Shown in pieces: positions 25,250 through 33,187 of a stretch of DNA of 44,280 nucleotides. Under the pieces are notes generated by a model. That model was not told the DNA's origin, searched no databases, and saw only the letters and a list, made by a program, of their open reading frames with translations. This stretch comes from Deltaproteobacteria bacterium. GTDB lineage: Bacteria; Desulfobacterota; DSM-4660; Desulfatiglandales; Desulfatiglandaceae. The stretch covers positions 1-44,280 of the forward strand of contig JAFDGR010000005.1 in NCBI GenBank assembly GCA_019309145.1, given 5' to 3'. Each line of letters begins with the position of its first letter. Position 1 is the first letter of the stretch. The translations under genes were made by a program, and so were the position numbers.

Positions 25250-26115
25250 CAGAGGGCCTCCTTGACATGACGGATTTCTGCATAATTAAAGACAGGTCCG
25301 TCCGTGCAGCAATAAAACTCTCCCATGGCGCAGTGACCGCATTTGCCCACTCCGCACTTCATCATCCGTTCCAGGGACACGAAAATACGGTCCAGAGGAA
25401 TATTTTTCTTCAGGATCTCATTGAGAACAAAACGATACATGATTGGCGGCCCACACAGAGCACAGTACGTGGTTTCAGGATCAAGCTCCACTTTGTCAAA
25501 AAGACCGGTTACCACGCCCACATACTGGCGCCAGATTCCCTCTTCATCCGTATCAACACTCAGAAGATATCTCATATCCGTTCTATTCATCAGGCTCAGG
25601 AGTTCATACTTGAAAAGCACATCATCAGGGCTCCTCGAACCATACATCAGGAACAGGTTCCCATATTCCGCCCGGTTATCCAGCACCGTCCACAAAAGTG
25701 ACCGCAGCGGGGCCAGGCCAAGGCCTCCTGCCACCAGGAGAAGGTCCTGTCCCTGCAGGAGTCTAACAGGAAAACCCGTGCCAAACGGCCCCCGCAATGC
25801 TATCAGATCCCCTTTCTGCAATCGGAACAGGGCACTGGTGACCAGGCCGGCTTTCCTTACACATATTTCTATAATGCCGGGACGCGTGGGCGGTGATGAT
25901 ATGGATAGGGGGGCTTCACCCACTCCAGGGACACTGACCTCAACAAACTGCCCGGGACCGTGCGAAAACAGCTCTGCGGCGTTCTCGTTCACAAACCGGA
26001 GCTGAAAAAGCCGGTGCCCTTCCATTTGAGGGAGAATCCTCTCGATCCTTGCCGGATTCGGCTGAAAGATCAAATCGACCTCTGCCGCGTTTTCTCTTGC
26101 CATTTCCACTGTCAC
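25249..26115 (-). CDS. FAD/NAD(P)-binding oxidoreductase, sulfhydrogenase gamma/HydG type
   Basis: This 288-residue ferredoxin reductase-like protein has FAD binding at APLSISSPPTRPG, NAD(P) binding at LLLVAGGLGLAPLRSLL, CGPPIMYRFV and a C-terminal [2Fe-2S] motif CGVGKCGHCAMGEFYCC. It belongs to the family of the gamma subunit of group 3b hydrogenase and dihydroorotate dehydrogenase electron-transfer subunits. As first gene of the operon with fdhA and the HydB-like subunit, it should link formate oxidation to NAD(P)H. The GTG at 26115 sits too close to GGGAGGGGT; the GTG at 26109 or ATG at 26103 may be the real start. Confidence 0.88.
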   Translation of the reverse strand: MTVEMARENAAEVDLIFQPNPARIERILPQMEGHRLFQLRFVNENAAELFSHGPGQFVEVSVPGVGEAPLSISSPPTRPGIIEICVRKAGLVTSALFRLQKGDLIALRGPFGTGFPVRLLQGQDLLLVAGGLGLAPLRSLLWTVLDNRAEYGNLFLMYGSRSPDDVLFKYELLSLMNRTDMRYLLSVDTDEEGIWRQYVGVVTGLFDKVELDPETTYCALCGPPIMYRFVLNEILKKNIPLDRIFVSLERMMKCGVGKCGHCAMGEFYCCTDGPVFNYAEIRHVKEAL

Positions 26116-26165
26116 ACCCCTCCCGTTCCTGAATCAATATCTCGGTCTTGAATACCCTTCCCTTC

Positions 26166-26232
26166 GCAACGTAGACGTTGCTCCTCCAGGCCGTTTTCCC
26201 ATTGATCTCTGCAAGAGCGACCTCCCGGTCGC
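26166..26232. repeat. two perfect small hairpins upstream of the formate dehydrogenase operon
   Basis: GCAACG-TAGA-CGTTGC (26166-26181) and GCGACC-TCCC-GGTCGC (26217-26232) are perfect 6+4+6 inverted repeats in the 144-bp gap between the receiver-kinase gene and the flavin subunit. Neither is followed by a T-run. They may shape mRNA stability or bind a regulator; no promoter was found in the gap. Confidence 0.4.
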
Positions 26233-26259
26233 GTCCATGCGTTGTCTGAATTGCGCTAT

Positions 26260-27441
26260 TTATTGAACTGATACATGCGACGTGCCCATGGATTCCTTCG
26301 GCCTTTTTGGAATCCTGACGGTAAAGGTGCTCCCCTCACCCACTTTGCTCTCCAGGGCGATGCTCCCGCCATGGGCGTTCACAAGCGTTCGGACAATAGA
26401 CAGGCCAAGCCCGGAACCTTTCACGGGGGCGTTCCTTCGGCCGTCAACCCGATAAAATTCATCAAAGATCCTCGACACATGTTCCTCGCTGATTCCGATG
26501 CCGTTGTCGCATACTTCTATCCTTATTTCCTCGCCATCCTCCAAAAGAGTGACCTTCACCCATCCCCCATCCCTGTTATACTTGATGGCGTTACTGATAA
26601 GGTTGTTAAAGACTTCCTTGAGCGCAACCTGACTTCCCTGGATGGAGGGCAAATCCTCCGGACTTTCCATAATAATTTGTATGTTCCTTTTTTTTGCAAC
26701 AGGATCCAGGATCGCCACGCTTTCCTCCATGAGGTCAGCCAGATGCAACGCCTCAAAATATTCCGCCATCCTGAGCGGGTCAAATGTCGCGAGATTGAGC
26801 CATCTCCCGATCAGGTCCAGCATCTCCCGGAGCCGCTGATTTGACCGGTCTATCATCTCCGTAGCTTCTTTCGACACCTGGCCGGCCATGCCGCCGAGAA
26901 TGATCTCCAGGTACTGGACAGTAGCCGCAAGGGGCGCTCTCAGCTCATGGGAAACCAGAGAGATCATATTGCGCCTGATCCTCTCCTGCGCGATCTTCAA
27001 CGCTTCGCTTTCCAGAATCAAATGTCTTTTTTCCAATCCTCTGTCTACGACAGCTCGTATTTCATCCGGTGTAGACGGTTTTGTAATAAAATCATAGGTG
27101 CCCTTCTTCATGGCGTCCACGGCGGAGGCTATTGTCGCAAAACCGGTAAGCACAATCTTCACCACCGTGGGGTCCGTTTTTTCGATTTCTTCAAGGACAT
27201 CCAGTCCGCTCATACCAGGCATCTTGAGGTCCACCAGGACCAAATCTGGAGAGAATGATTCCAGTGCCTCAAGCCCGGTTTCGCCGTCCTCGGCGGTCTC
27301 CACGACACACCCTTCCTTTCTGAGGGCCTGTGCGCAGGCATCGCGGATCATCTCCTCATCATCAATGACGAGCACCCGCCCACCATCGAGAAAGGGGAAA
27401 AACCCCTTTATCCTCTTTCTATCCCTCCGTTCAGCGTCCAT
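26260..27441 (-). CDS. hybrid receiver-histidine kinase
   Basis: This 393-residue soluble protein has an N-terminal receiver (VLVIDDEEMI, phospho-Asp in LVLVDLKMPGMSG, Lys in FITKPSTP), then HisKA with LVSHELRAPLAAT and an intact HATPase (NNLISNAIKYN, VCDNGIGIS, GSGLGLSIVRT). The receiver in front of the kinase suggests control of the kinase by another kinase, which is common in phosphorelays. The ATG at 27441 has GGGGAAGGT upstream; a TTG at 27495 would overlap the receiver gene by four bases. The neighbouring receivers are candidate partners. Confidence 0.9.
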   Translation of the reverse strand: MDAERRDRKRIKGFFPFLDGGRVLVIDDEEMIRDACAQALRKEGCVVETAEDGETGLEALESFSPDLVLVDLKMPGMSGLDVLEEIEKTDPTVVKIVLTGFATIASAVDAMKKGTYDFITKPSTPDEIRAVVDRGLEKRHLILESEALKIAQERIRRNMISLVSHELRAPLAATVQYLEIILGGMAGQVSKEATEMIDRSNQRLREMLDLIGRWLNLATFDPLRMAEYFEALHLADLMEESVAILDPVAKKRNIQIIMESPEDLPSIQGSQVALKEVFNNLISNAIKYNRDGGWVKVTLLEDGEEIRIEVCDNGIGISEEHVSRIFDEFYRVDGRRNAPVKGSGLGLSIVRTLVNAHGGSIALESKVGEGSTFTVRIPKRPKESMGTSHVSVQ

Positions 27442-27491
27442 TTCATACCTTCCCCGGGTCTCTGCCACATGCGGTGCTTGAACGCTCCGAT

Positions 27492-27878
27492 TCAAAGCAG
27501 TTCTTCTATCTTCTTCAGCAGGTCATCCGGGGTGATGGGTTTCTGAAACAGGGCCTCGGCTTCCAGGTATTCTCCATCGGTCTCCGGGTCGAATTTCAGT
27601 CCCGTCACCTCTGTGACCGCCGTCACGATAATAACCGGAATCTCCTTGAAACGGTCATCATGCTTGATACTGGAACACAGATTGAATCCGTCATCATAGT
27701 GTTCCATCATCACATCCAGCAAAATCAGGTCCGGGAGAGCGGTTTCGAGGGCTGTCATGCCCTCTTTTGCGTCTCCCGCCGTACGCACCTCATACCCGGC
27801 TGCCATGAGGATCTTCCTGATGGCTGACGCAAAATCGGGGTCATCATCAATGATGAGTATCGTCTTCCCTTTGCTCAT
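27492..27878 (-). CDS. single-domain response regulator
   Basis: This 128-residue receiver has IIDDDPDF, phospho-Asp in LILLDVMMEHYDDGF and Lys in FQKPITPDD, with a long loop before the Lys (LKFDPETDGEYLEAEA). It is a close paralogue in layout of the receiver at 21741-22133. No output domain is present. It is the first gene downstream of the strong leftward promoter at 28287-28316, separated from it by a leader of about 400 nt. Confidence 0.92.
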   Translation of the reverse strand: MSKGKTILIIDDDPDFASAIRKILMAAGYEVRTAGDAKEGMTALETALPDLILLDVMMEHYDDGFNLCSSIKHDDRFKEIPVIIVTAVTEVTGLKFDPETDGEYLEAEALFQKPITPDDLLKKIEELL

Positions 27879-28286
27879 GCCTCACCCTCTCTCATTGAGT
27901 TCAGTGGTCTTCCGGCTGCAGAGCGGGTGGCTTCCGGGGAGACCCCGAGAAGAAGCCCTGATTGCCACGAAATGCTCTTGGAACATGAAAGGGCCATCAT
28001 TGTTTTCCCTGGACGCCCGGAGCGGAAAGAAATGGAGAGAAAATGGAGAGAAAGGGAGAAAGGAGGAGGAGAAAAAAGAATCCTCAGAAGGAAGCTTCCA
28101 TAATGATAAACGAGAACAGGTTCAGCATCGGACAACAGGCATTTTCAGAGGCATATCCCCGGAACGCCCTGCTCATTTTATCCCCGAAATCATAAGCTCT
28201 TTGGAAACGAGCTTCATTTGTCGATTCTGGAGAAAAAATAAGCAACCGAAAGAAGTAAAACGAAACTTTTCCCTTATTAATGCATT
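27879..28286 (-). promoter_or_regulatory. long untranslated leader of the leftward signalling operon
   Basis: No family-supported gene lies here. On the plus strand it holds a purine-rich tract (about 28018-28090, mostly G and A); a 30-codon minus-strand frame at 28084-28176 and an 86-codon one at 27875-28135 have no ribosome site or motif. If the promoter at 28287-28316 is used, the transcript has a 5' leader of about 400 nt with a pyrimidine-rich segment. No known riboswitch was recognised. Confidence 0.4.
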
Positions 28287-28316
28287 ATTATAGAACTCGA
28301 ACCAGTTGTATGTCAA
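28287..28316 (-). promoter_or_regulatory. consensus sigma70 promoter, leftward
   Basis: On the minus strand TTGACA (28316-28311) is followed after 18 bases by a perfect TATAAT (28292-28287). It would drive the receiver, hybrid kinase and possibly the whole formate dehydrogenase and kinase set. Confidence 0.7.
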
Positions 28317-28356
28317 GACGGAATCAGGTGCCCTTGCGTCCCGTGGGGAAAATGCC

Positions 28357-28385
28357 TTGACAGGAAGGGACCGGCAAAGTATAAA
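28357..28385 (+). promoter_or_regulatory. consensus sigma70 promoter, rightward
   Basis: TTGACA (28357-28362), a 17-bp spacer and TATAAA (28380-28385) lie 55 bp upstream of the receiver ATG at 28441. The -35 box is 40 bp from that of the divergent leftward promoter, so one regulator could control both. Confidence 0.72.
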
Positions 28386-28440
28386 TCTGACGAATATAAA
28401 ATCCTGCCAATAAATTCTTATGAATACCAAGGAGCTGGCT

Positions 28441-28935
28441 ATGAGCGACACGCCCGATATCAAGGTCCTTCTTATTGATGACGAACAAACCCTTCTGGAG
28501 TATCTCTCAAAACGACTCCTCAAAGAAGGCTTTACCGTAAAGGCCACTTTTTCAGGGGAAGAGGCCCTGGAAGTGGCTGCGAACAACTTCTTTGACGTGG
28601 CCGTTGTAGACCTGAAGATGCCGGGAATGGACGGTGTTGAAACACAGAAACGGCTCAAAGAAATTCAACCACTCATTCAATGTATTGTCCTTACCGGCCA
28701 CGGCTCTATAGACACGGCTCTTGAAAGTGGGCAGCAGGATGCCTTTAAGTATCTCCTCAAACCCATTGATTACGAAAATCTTGTTGAAACGATAAAGGAA
28801 GCCGCCAAGAAAAAGGAAGAAGTGCAAGCCACCAAGTTCAAAGAGCAGGTGGAAGAAATTTATCGGTCGGGCATGGGAGCCAAAGGTATAAAAAAGGCAA
28901 TCAAAGAGCTCCGAAAAATTTACGGGATCGAGTGA
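28441..28935 (+). CDS. response regulator with short helical C-terminal extension
   Basis: This 164-residue receiver has LLIDDEQTLL, phospho-Asp in VAVVDLKMPGMDG, Thr in VLTGHGS and Lys in LLKPIDYE. It is followed by about 40 residues predicted helical and Lys/Glu-rich (FKEQVEEIYRSGMGAKGIKK) with no DNA-binding motif. The ATG at 28441 has AAGGAG six bases upstream. It is co-oriented with the PAS kinase 268 bp downstream and is probably its partner. Confidence 0.92.
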   Translation: MSDTPDIKVLLIDDEQTLLEYLSKRLLKEGFTVKATFSGEEALEVAANNFFDVAVVDLKMPGMDGVETQKRLKEIQPLIQCIVLTGHGSIDTALESGQQDAFKYLLKPIDYENLVETIKEAAKKKEEVQATKFKEQVEEIYRSGMGAKGIKKAIKELRKIYGIE

Positions 28936-29084
28936 TTCCACTCCAAAATATTTCTCTTGGAGCCTATAGAAACCGGGAGAAGTTTCCCAACGGCTGCCCT
29001 GTTGTAAAAAATCGAGACGTTTCTGGATATTGTTGACTTTGTCACTCATTCGCGAGAGCTTTTCCTGTTCAAAATGCCACGTTC

Positions 29085-29234
29085 GTGTGTGCTGATCAGG
29101 AAAAATGTTCACACTGTGTTCTTCCCCTGGAATGTTGCGAAAAGAATCGGTTGTTCCTGCTGCTTGAAGAAAAACCAGAAGGGATGGGAATCCTAATTGA
29201 AAGATGGGTAGCGCCGGGCGGAAATCTTTCATAG
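29085..29234 (+). CDS. possible small cysteine-rich protein
   Basis: A 49-codon frame from GTG at 29085 contains five cysteines in the order C-x6-C-x2-C-x6-CC (KCSHCVLPLECCEKN), followed by LFLLLEEKPEGMGILIERW, which reads like protein rather than noise. It overlaps the kinase start by 31 bp in another frame. No ribosome site was found and no family is known to me, so it may be a remnant or chance. Confidence 0.22.
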   Translation: MCADQEKCSHCVLPLECCEKNRLFLLLEEKPEGMGILIERWVAPGGNLS

Positions 29235-30403
29235 AAAGGCTCAAAACGGCTCTCCTGCTCGGAATGGGCGGTCGTTCCAGGAGGAGGAAGTATCGGGAAA
29301 AAGGGAGGACCGAATTTGACATCCTTCGCGCCCATGATTTCCTCCGTTCCGTCCTGCAGCATTCCCATGATATGATCTTCGTAACGGATGTCCACGGCTT
29401 TCTCGTCTCATTCAACAAAGGCGGTGAGCAGGCACTGGGATACACCCAGGAAGAAATTGTTGGACGCCTTCTCAAAGAATTTGCCCAAGATTCCCAAGAG
29501 CTGTTAAGACTTCTTGAAGATTCCCGGACACAGAGCAGTGCGGTCGGCATGGATTTTTCCTTTCTCCATAAAGAAGGATACCCTGTCTATTTCAATCTTT
29601 CACTCATCGATCTGAAAAATGCCGACGGGAAGAGCATTGGGACAGTGGGTATTTGCCACGATATTACCCGCTGGAAAAAACTTGAGGAAAACCTGATCCG
29701 GGTGGACAGGCTGGCGGAAATGGGCCGTATTGCCGCAGGAGTAGCCCATGAACTGAACAACCCCCTGGCGGTCATCAGTGAGGCAGCCGGATGGGGCGCG
29801 GTGGTAGCGAAGGACGCCAAAGGGCTCGGAAATGAAGACCGGGAAGAACTGGAAAAGGTATTCAACGATGTTATTGAGCAGACACGACGTTGCAGGAGCA
29901 GAACCAAACAGGTCCTCGGGTTTGCCAGAGATTCGGAACCAACAAAGAAAGAAATAGATATCCACGAGTTGCTCAAGGAAACAGTGGCTTTTCTGAGCCC
30001 CGAGCTGAAATATAAACAAATAGACATCCTGTATCAATTTGCCGAAGGCCAGCTCATCCTGAAATCCGATCCCAAGCAGTTGGAACAGGTCTTCGTGAAC
30101 CTGCTGACAAACGCCATCTATGCGATTAAGGAAAAAGGGGAAGGAAAGGGACAAATAACCCTGCACACATCGGCCTCCGACACAGACGCTGAAATCCGGG
30201 TCTCGGATACGGGTACCGGCATGAACGAAGAGGTTCGAGCAAAAATTTTCGATCTTTTTTTTACCACCAAGCCGACCGGCAAGGGGACCGGGCTCGGGCT
30301 TCCCATCTGCCACAACATTGTGAAAAAACTCGGGGGTGAGATGACCTGTGATAGCCGTTTGGGGGAAGGCACAACCTTTACGATCCGTATTCCTTTGGCA
30401 TAG
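29204..30403 (+). CDS. PAS sensor histidine kinase
   Basis: This 399-residue soluble kinase has a basic N-terminus, one PAS domain (about 45-160: HSHDMIFVTDVHGFLVSFN, GICHDITRWK), HisKA with GVAHELNNPLAVI and a complete HATPase domain (NLLTNAIYAI, SDTGTGM, GKGTGLGLPICHN). The ATG at 29204 lacks a clear ribosome site; ATG at 29264 is a possible alternative. It follows the receiver at 28441, which is the likely partner, and precedes the antiporter cluster by 80 bp. Confidence 0.92.
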   Translation: MGSAGRKSFIERLKTALLLGMGGRSRRRKYREKGRTEFDILRAHDFLRSVLQHSHDMIFVTDVHGFLVSFNKGGEQALGYTQEEIVGRLLKEFAQDSQELLRLLEDSRTQSSAVGMDFSFLHKEGYPVYFNLSLIDLKNADGKSIGTVGICHDITRWKKLEENLIRVDRLAEMGRIAAGVAHELNNPLAVISEAAGWGAVVAKDAKGLGNEDREELEKVFNDVIEQTRRCRSRTKQVLGFARDSEPTKKEIDIHELLKETVAFLSPELKYKQIDILYQFAEGQLILKSDPKQLEQVFVNLLTNAIYAIKEKGEGKGQITLHTSASDTDAEIRVSDTGTGMNEEVRAKIFDLFFTTKPTGKGTGLGLPICHNIVKKLGGEMTCDSRLGEGTTFTIRIPLA

Positions 30404-30482
30404 CTACGCAGGAGAATTGGCTGAAGGGGGAAGGCTAAAGAAAAAAATGAAAACAATGCTGTATTTTGAGAGGGACTGAATC

Positions 30483-31049
30483 TTGGCTGAGATGAACTCA
30501 AAGGGAACCGCCCTGGAATCCCTTGGAAAGGGTTCCGGATCCTCTTCGCTGAAGAAAGCAAAGGTATTTCCGTTTCTGGCCACCTTCACTGCTCTTTTTG
30601 GCCTGTGGATTGTTCTCTCAGGGAAATTTGACGCCTTGCATGTGATCCTCGGCCTGCTCTCCTGCGCGCTTGTTGCATATATCTCCAGTGATCTCCTGTT
30701 CCCCGAAGGCAAACCGGAAGGTCTTTCGCTTTCCGTGTGGCGTTTTCTGAAGTATGTCCCATGGCTCCTCTATCAGATCTGGCTGGCCAATCTGCATGTT
30801 CTGTACCTGACCTTTCACCCGAGGATGATCGAGCTCATTGATCCGCAGATCATCCGTTTTCAAAGCAAATTATCGAAGGATTTATCGCTCGTCACTTTTG
30901 CCAATTCCATCACCCTGACCCCGGGGACTATTACTGTTTCCGTGTCAGTTGGTGGTGATTTCAAGGTTCATGCTATTGACAAAATATCTGCTGAAGCCCT
31001 TCCCGGAGAAATGGAAGAAAGGGTTGCAAAGGCATTCGGAGAAGAATAA
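30483..31049 (+). CDS. Mrp/Mnh antiporter subunit E
   Basis: This 188-residue membrane protein has the MnhE pattern: a hydrophobic hairpin (FLATFTALFGLWIVLSG, VILGLLSCALVAYIS), VPWLLYQIWLANLHVL, and the hallmark TFANSITLTPGTITVSV followed by a cytoplasmic domain. The N-terminal 28 residues are an additional Ser/Lys-rich extension. TTG at 30483 is preferred because GAGAGG lies eight bases upstream. It is the first gene of the antiporter operon. Confidence 0.88.
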   Translation: MAEMNSKGTALESLGKGSGSSSLKKAKVFPFLATFTALFGLWIVLSGKFDALHVILGLLSCALVAYISSDLLFPEGKPEGLSLSVWRFLKYVPWLLYQIWLANLHVLYLTFHPRMIELIDPQIIRFQSKLSKDLSLVTFANSITLTPGTITVSVSVGGDFKVHAIDKISAEALPGEMEERVAKAFGEE

Positions 31050-31336
31050 TGCACACCTTTTTCCTTACTGTCGGTCTTTACCTCTGCTTTTTGATGCTCT
31101 TTTCGCTCTATCGCGCTGTTTTTGGCCCGACAGTACTGGACCGCCTGATCGGAGTAAATGCCATCGGAAGCAAGACAGTGGTGTTGCTCTTGATCATCGG
31201 TGTGCTGTATGAACGCGTTGACATGTTTGTAGATATCGCCCTGGCGTATGCCATGCTCAATTTTATTGCGGTCCTTGCGGGATCACGATATTTCCAGAAA
31301 CGCAAGGGGCTCTATGAAGAACCACCCTATAAATAG
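31049..31336 (+). CDS. Mrp/Mnh antiporter subunit F
   Basis: This 95-residue protein has three TM helices with the MnhF signature YRAVFGPTVLDRLIGVNAIG and a final ALAYAMLNFIAVLAGSRY. The start overlaps the subunit E stop by one base (TAATG). Subunit F is a small structural part of the Mrp cation/proton antiporter and of membrane-bound hydrogenase relatives. Confidence 0.9.
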   Translation: MHTFFLTVGLYLCFLMLFSLYRAVFGPTVLDRLIGVNAIGSKTVVLLLIIGVLYERVDMFVDIALAYAMLNFIAVLAGSRYFQKRKGLYEEPPYK

Positions 31337-31380
31337 GTTGGGCCGTTTGCGGGTTAGTTCGTCGCGAGGAGACACATAAT

Positions 31381-31719
31381 ATGGACTTTGTTGTTGCCTT
31401 TTTGCTCTTGTTCGGGCTTGTTTTTTTTACCGGGGGCGGTGTTGGGATCCTCCGATTTCCCGATTTCTACTCACGCCTCCACCCTGCAGGCAAACTGGAT
31501 ACGCTGGGCTCACTCTTGATGATAGCGGGGTTGGCCCTCTACCATCTTCACCACCTGGACCTGTCGTCCATCCTGGTCAGCGCAAAGATGATCCTTATCG
31601 TCGTCTTTATTTTCCTGTCAAGCCCCACCGCAACCCATTCCATTGTTGATGCGGGCATGCGGGCCGGTCTCAGGCCATGGACAAGAAAAATTCTTGACAA
31701 AGAGGGGAAAGGCTCATGA
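31381..31719 (+). CDS. Mrp/Mnh antiporter subunit G
   Basis: This 112-residue membrane protein shows the MnhG pattern: FFTGGGVGILRFPDFYSRLHPAGKLDT in outline, then LGSLLMIAGLALY and a third TM helix ending SPTATHSI. A ribosome site GAGGAG is nine bases upstream. Its stop overlaps the next start by four bases. Confidence 0.9.
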   Translation: MDFVVAFLLLFGLVFFTGGGVGILRFPDFYSRLHPAGKLDTLGSLLMIAGLALYHLHHLDLSSILVSAKMILIVVFIFLSSPTATHSIVDAGMRAGLRPWTRKILDKEGKGS

Positions 31720-31961
31720 TACCGCAACTGGATATTTTTATCTTGGCACTCGTTATCGTATGCGCCGTCGGAGCTATCACGGTAAAAGATCTTCTTGGCT
31801 GCGCGATTCTTTTCGGGGCCTATAGTTTCATGATGTGTCTCCTCTGGGCTATTATGGGGTCTGTGGATGTGGCTTTCACTGAGGCGTCGGTTGGCGCCGG
31901 TGTCAGTACCGTCTTTTTTGTGGCTGCGGTATTCAGAACAACGAGGAGGACAAAAGATTGA
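31716..31961 (+). CDS. DUF4040/MbhD-like subunit
   Basis: This 81-residue protein matches the DUF4040 segment normally found at the C-terminal end of MrpA or as stand-alone MbhD: AITVKDLLGCAILFGAYSFM, MGSVDVAFTEASVGAGVST, with three TM helices. The acidic and hydroxyl residues in VDVAFTEASVG are conserved and belong to the ion path in the family. Its separate form means the MrpA subunit is split here. Confidence 0.85.
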   Translation: MIPQLDIFILALVIVCAVGAITVKDLLGCAILFGAYSFMMCLLWAIMGSVDVAFTEASVGAGVSTVFFVAAVFRTTRRTKD

Positions 31962-32785
31962 AAAAGATCGGTTTTATTATCGTTTGTCTGAGCGGTGCGC
32001 TCCTCCTTTATGCCACGCAGGATTTCCCGCGCTGGGGGGATCCAAATTCCCCTGCCAGCACCCACGTATCACCGCGGTATATTCTGAAAACCCTGGAGGA
32101 AACCGACGTTCCGAATGCGGTGACCTCCATTCTGGCTGATTACCGTGGCTATGACACCATGTTTGAGACTACCGTCATTTTTGCGGCGGGCATGAGCTGC
32201 CTCATCCTCCTGAGGGTATTCAGGAGAAAAGAGGAAGACCGGTATTACCGGCACATTTCGACCGGTATCACCCTTCACGTGAAAGGAGAAAAGACCATCC
32301 CTGATCGTTCAAAGGAATTCGAAAGAATTGATACCATGTGGACCCCTTACGACCTGATCATCAAGACAGTCGCTCGTTTTCTCGTCCCTTTCATACAGCT
32401 TTTCGCCCTGTATGTTCTCGCGCACGGCCACGAGAGCCCGGGAGGCGGATTTCAGGGCGGCGTCATTTTCGGCGCAAGCCTTATCATTATTGCCATTGCC
32501 TTTGATTTACGGACGGCCATACGGCGATTCAAGGAAAAAATCGATGGCCTGTTTTCAGCCCTGGGCGTCTTTATTTATGCGGGTATCGGGGCTTTCTGTC
32601 TCCTCCTGGGAGGCAATTTTCTGGATTACAAGGAACTGGCGATCATATTTCCATTCGACCGGATTGAGGCACGAGCATATGGAATCCTCGGTGTTGAAAT
32701 CGGGGTATTCATTGCGGTCATGGCCGTGATGGTATGCATCTACGTCAATATCGCCTCAGAAGGAAGGCACGACGAGGGGCTCTGA
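31958..32785 (+). CDS. MbhE-MnhB fusion subunit
   Basis: This 275-residue protein joins an N-terminal MbhE-like part (about 1-95; ILKTLEETDVPNAVTSIL, YRGYDTMFETTVIF) to a C-terminal MnhB domain (about 130-270; VPFIQLFALYVLAHGHESPG, GGGFQGGVIFGASLIII). In classical Mrp the first part is the end of MrpA and the second is MrpB, a separate gene. The ATG overlaps the DUF4040 stop by four bases. Confidence 0.87.
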   Translation: MKKIGFIIVCLSGALLLYATQDFPRWGDPNSPASTHVSPRYILKTLEETDVPNAVTSILADYRGYDTMFETTVIFAAGMSCLILLRVFRRKEEDRYYRHISTGITLHVKGEKTIPDRSKEFERIDTMWTPYDLIIKTVARFLVPFIQLFALYVLAHGHESPGGGFQGGVIFGASLIIIAIAFDLRTAIRRFKEKIDGLFSALGVFIYAGIGAFCLLLGGNFLDYKELAIIFPFDRIEARAYGILGVEIGVFIAVMAVMVCIYVNIASEGRHDEGL

Positions 32786-32788
32786 GAT

Positions 32789-33187
32789 ATGGAAGCGTTG
32801 ATCCATCACATTGTCGCCCATTACAACTACTGGCTGTACATCATCCTGATGATGATCGGTCTCTACGCCATGATTGCGAAAAACAATCTCATTAAAAAAT
32901 TGGTGGGGATGAATATTTTCCAGACAGCCATCATCCTCTTTTACGTCTCCATCGGATGTAAAAAGGGGGCTACCATTCCCATTCTGGAAGAACATGGCAC
33001 GGGCATGGGTGAACACATCATCAAAGTGGCCGACTACATTAACCCCCTTCCCCATGTCCTGATGCTTACGGCGATCGTCGTCTCTGTTTCCACCTTTGGA
33101 GTTGCCCTGGCACTTGCAGTGAAGATCTACCAGCATTACCAGACCCTGGAAGAAGATGAAATCCTTATGCGCCTGAGAGAGAAATGA
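32789..33187 (+). CDS. Mrp/Mnh antiporter subunit C
   Basis: This 132-residue protein is the NuoK homologue of the complex, with three TM helices: YYNYWLYIIL-like HYNYWLYIILMMIGLYAMI, NLIKKLVGMNIFQTAIILF and DYINPLPHVLMLTAIVVSVS. The conserved motif NPLPHVLMLTAIVV is diagnostic. The insert KKGATIPILEEHGTG is typical of the Mbh branch. Its stop overlaps subunit D by four bases. Confidence 0.92.
   Translation: MEALIHHIVAHYNYWLYIILMMIGLYAMIAKNNLIKKLVGMNIFQTAIILFYVSIGCKKGATIPILEEHGTGMGEHIIKVADYINPLPHVLMLTAIVVSVSTFGVALALAVKIYQHYQTLEEDEILMRLREK

Noticed and set aside
26116-26260. Stop-free frame upstream of the flavin subunit on the minus strand
   Set aside because: It has no usable start codon before 26137 and no recognisable domain; the two hairpins occupy the same region.
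28084-28176. 30-codon leader peptide on the minus strand
   Set aside because: It starts after a weak purine stretch and shows no repeated regulatory codons or hairpin attenuator; support is too thin.
28552-29550. 332-codon minus-strand frame across the receiver and kinase genes
   Set aside because: Both genes on the opposite strand have intact catalytic motifs; this frame has none.
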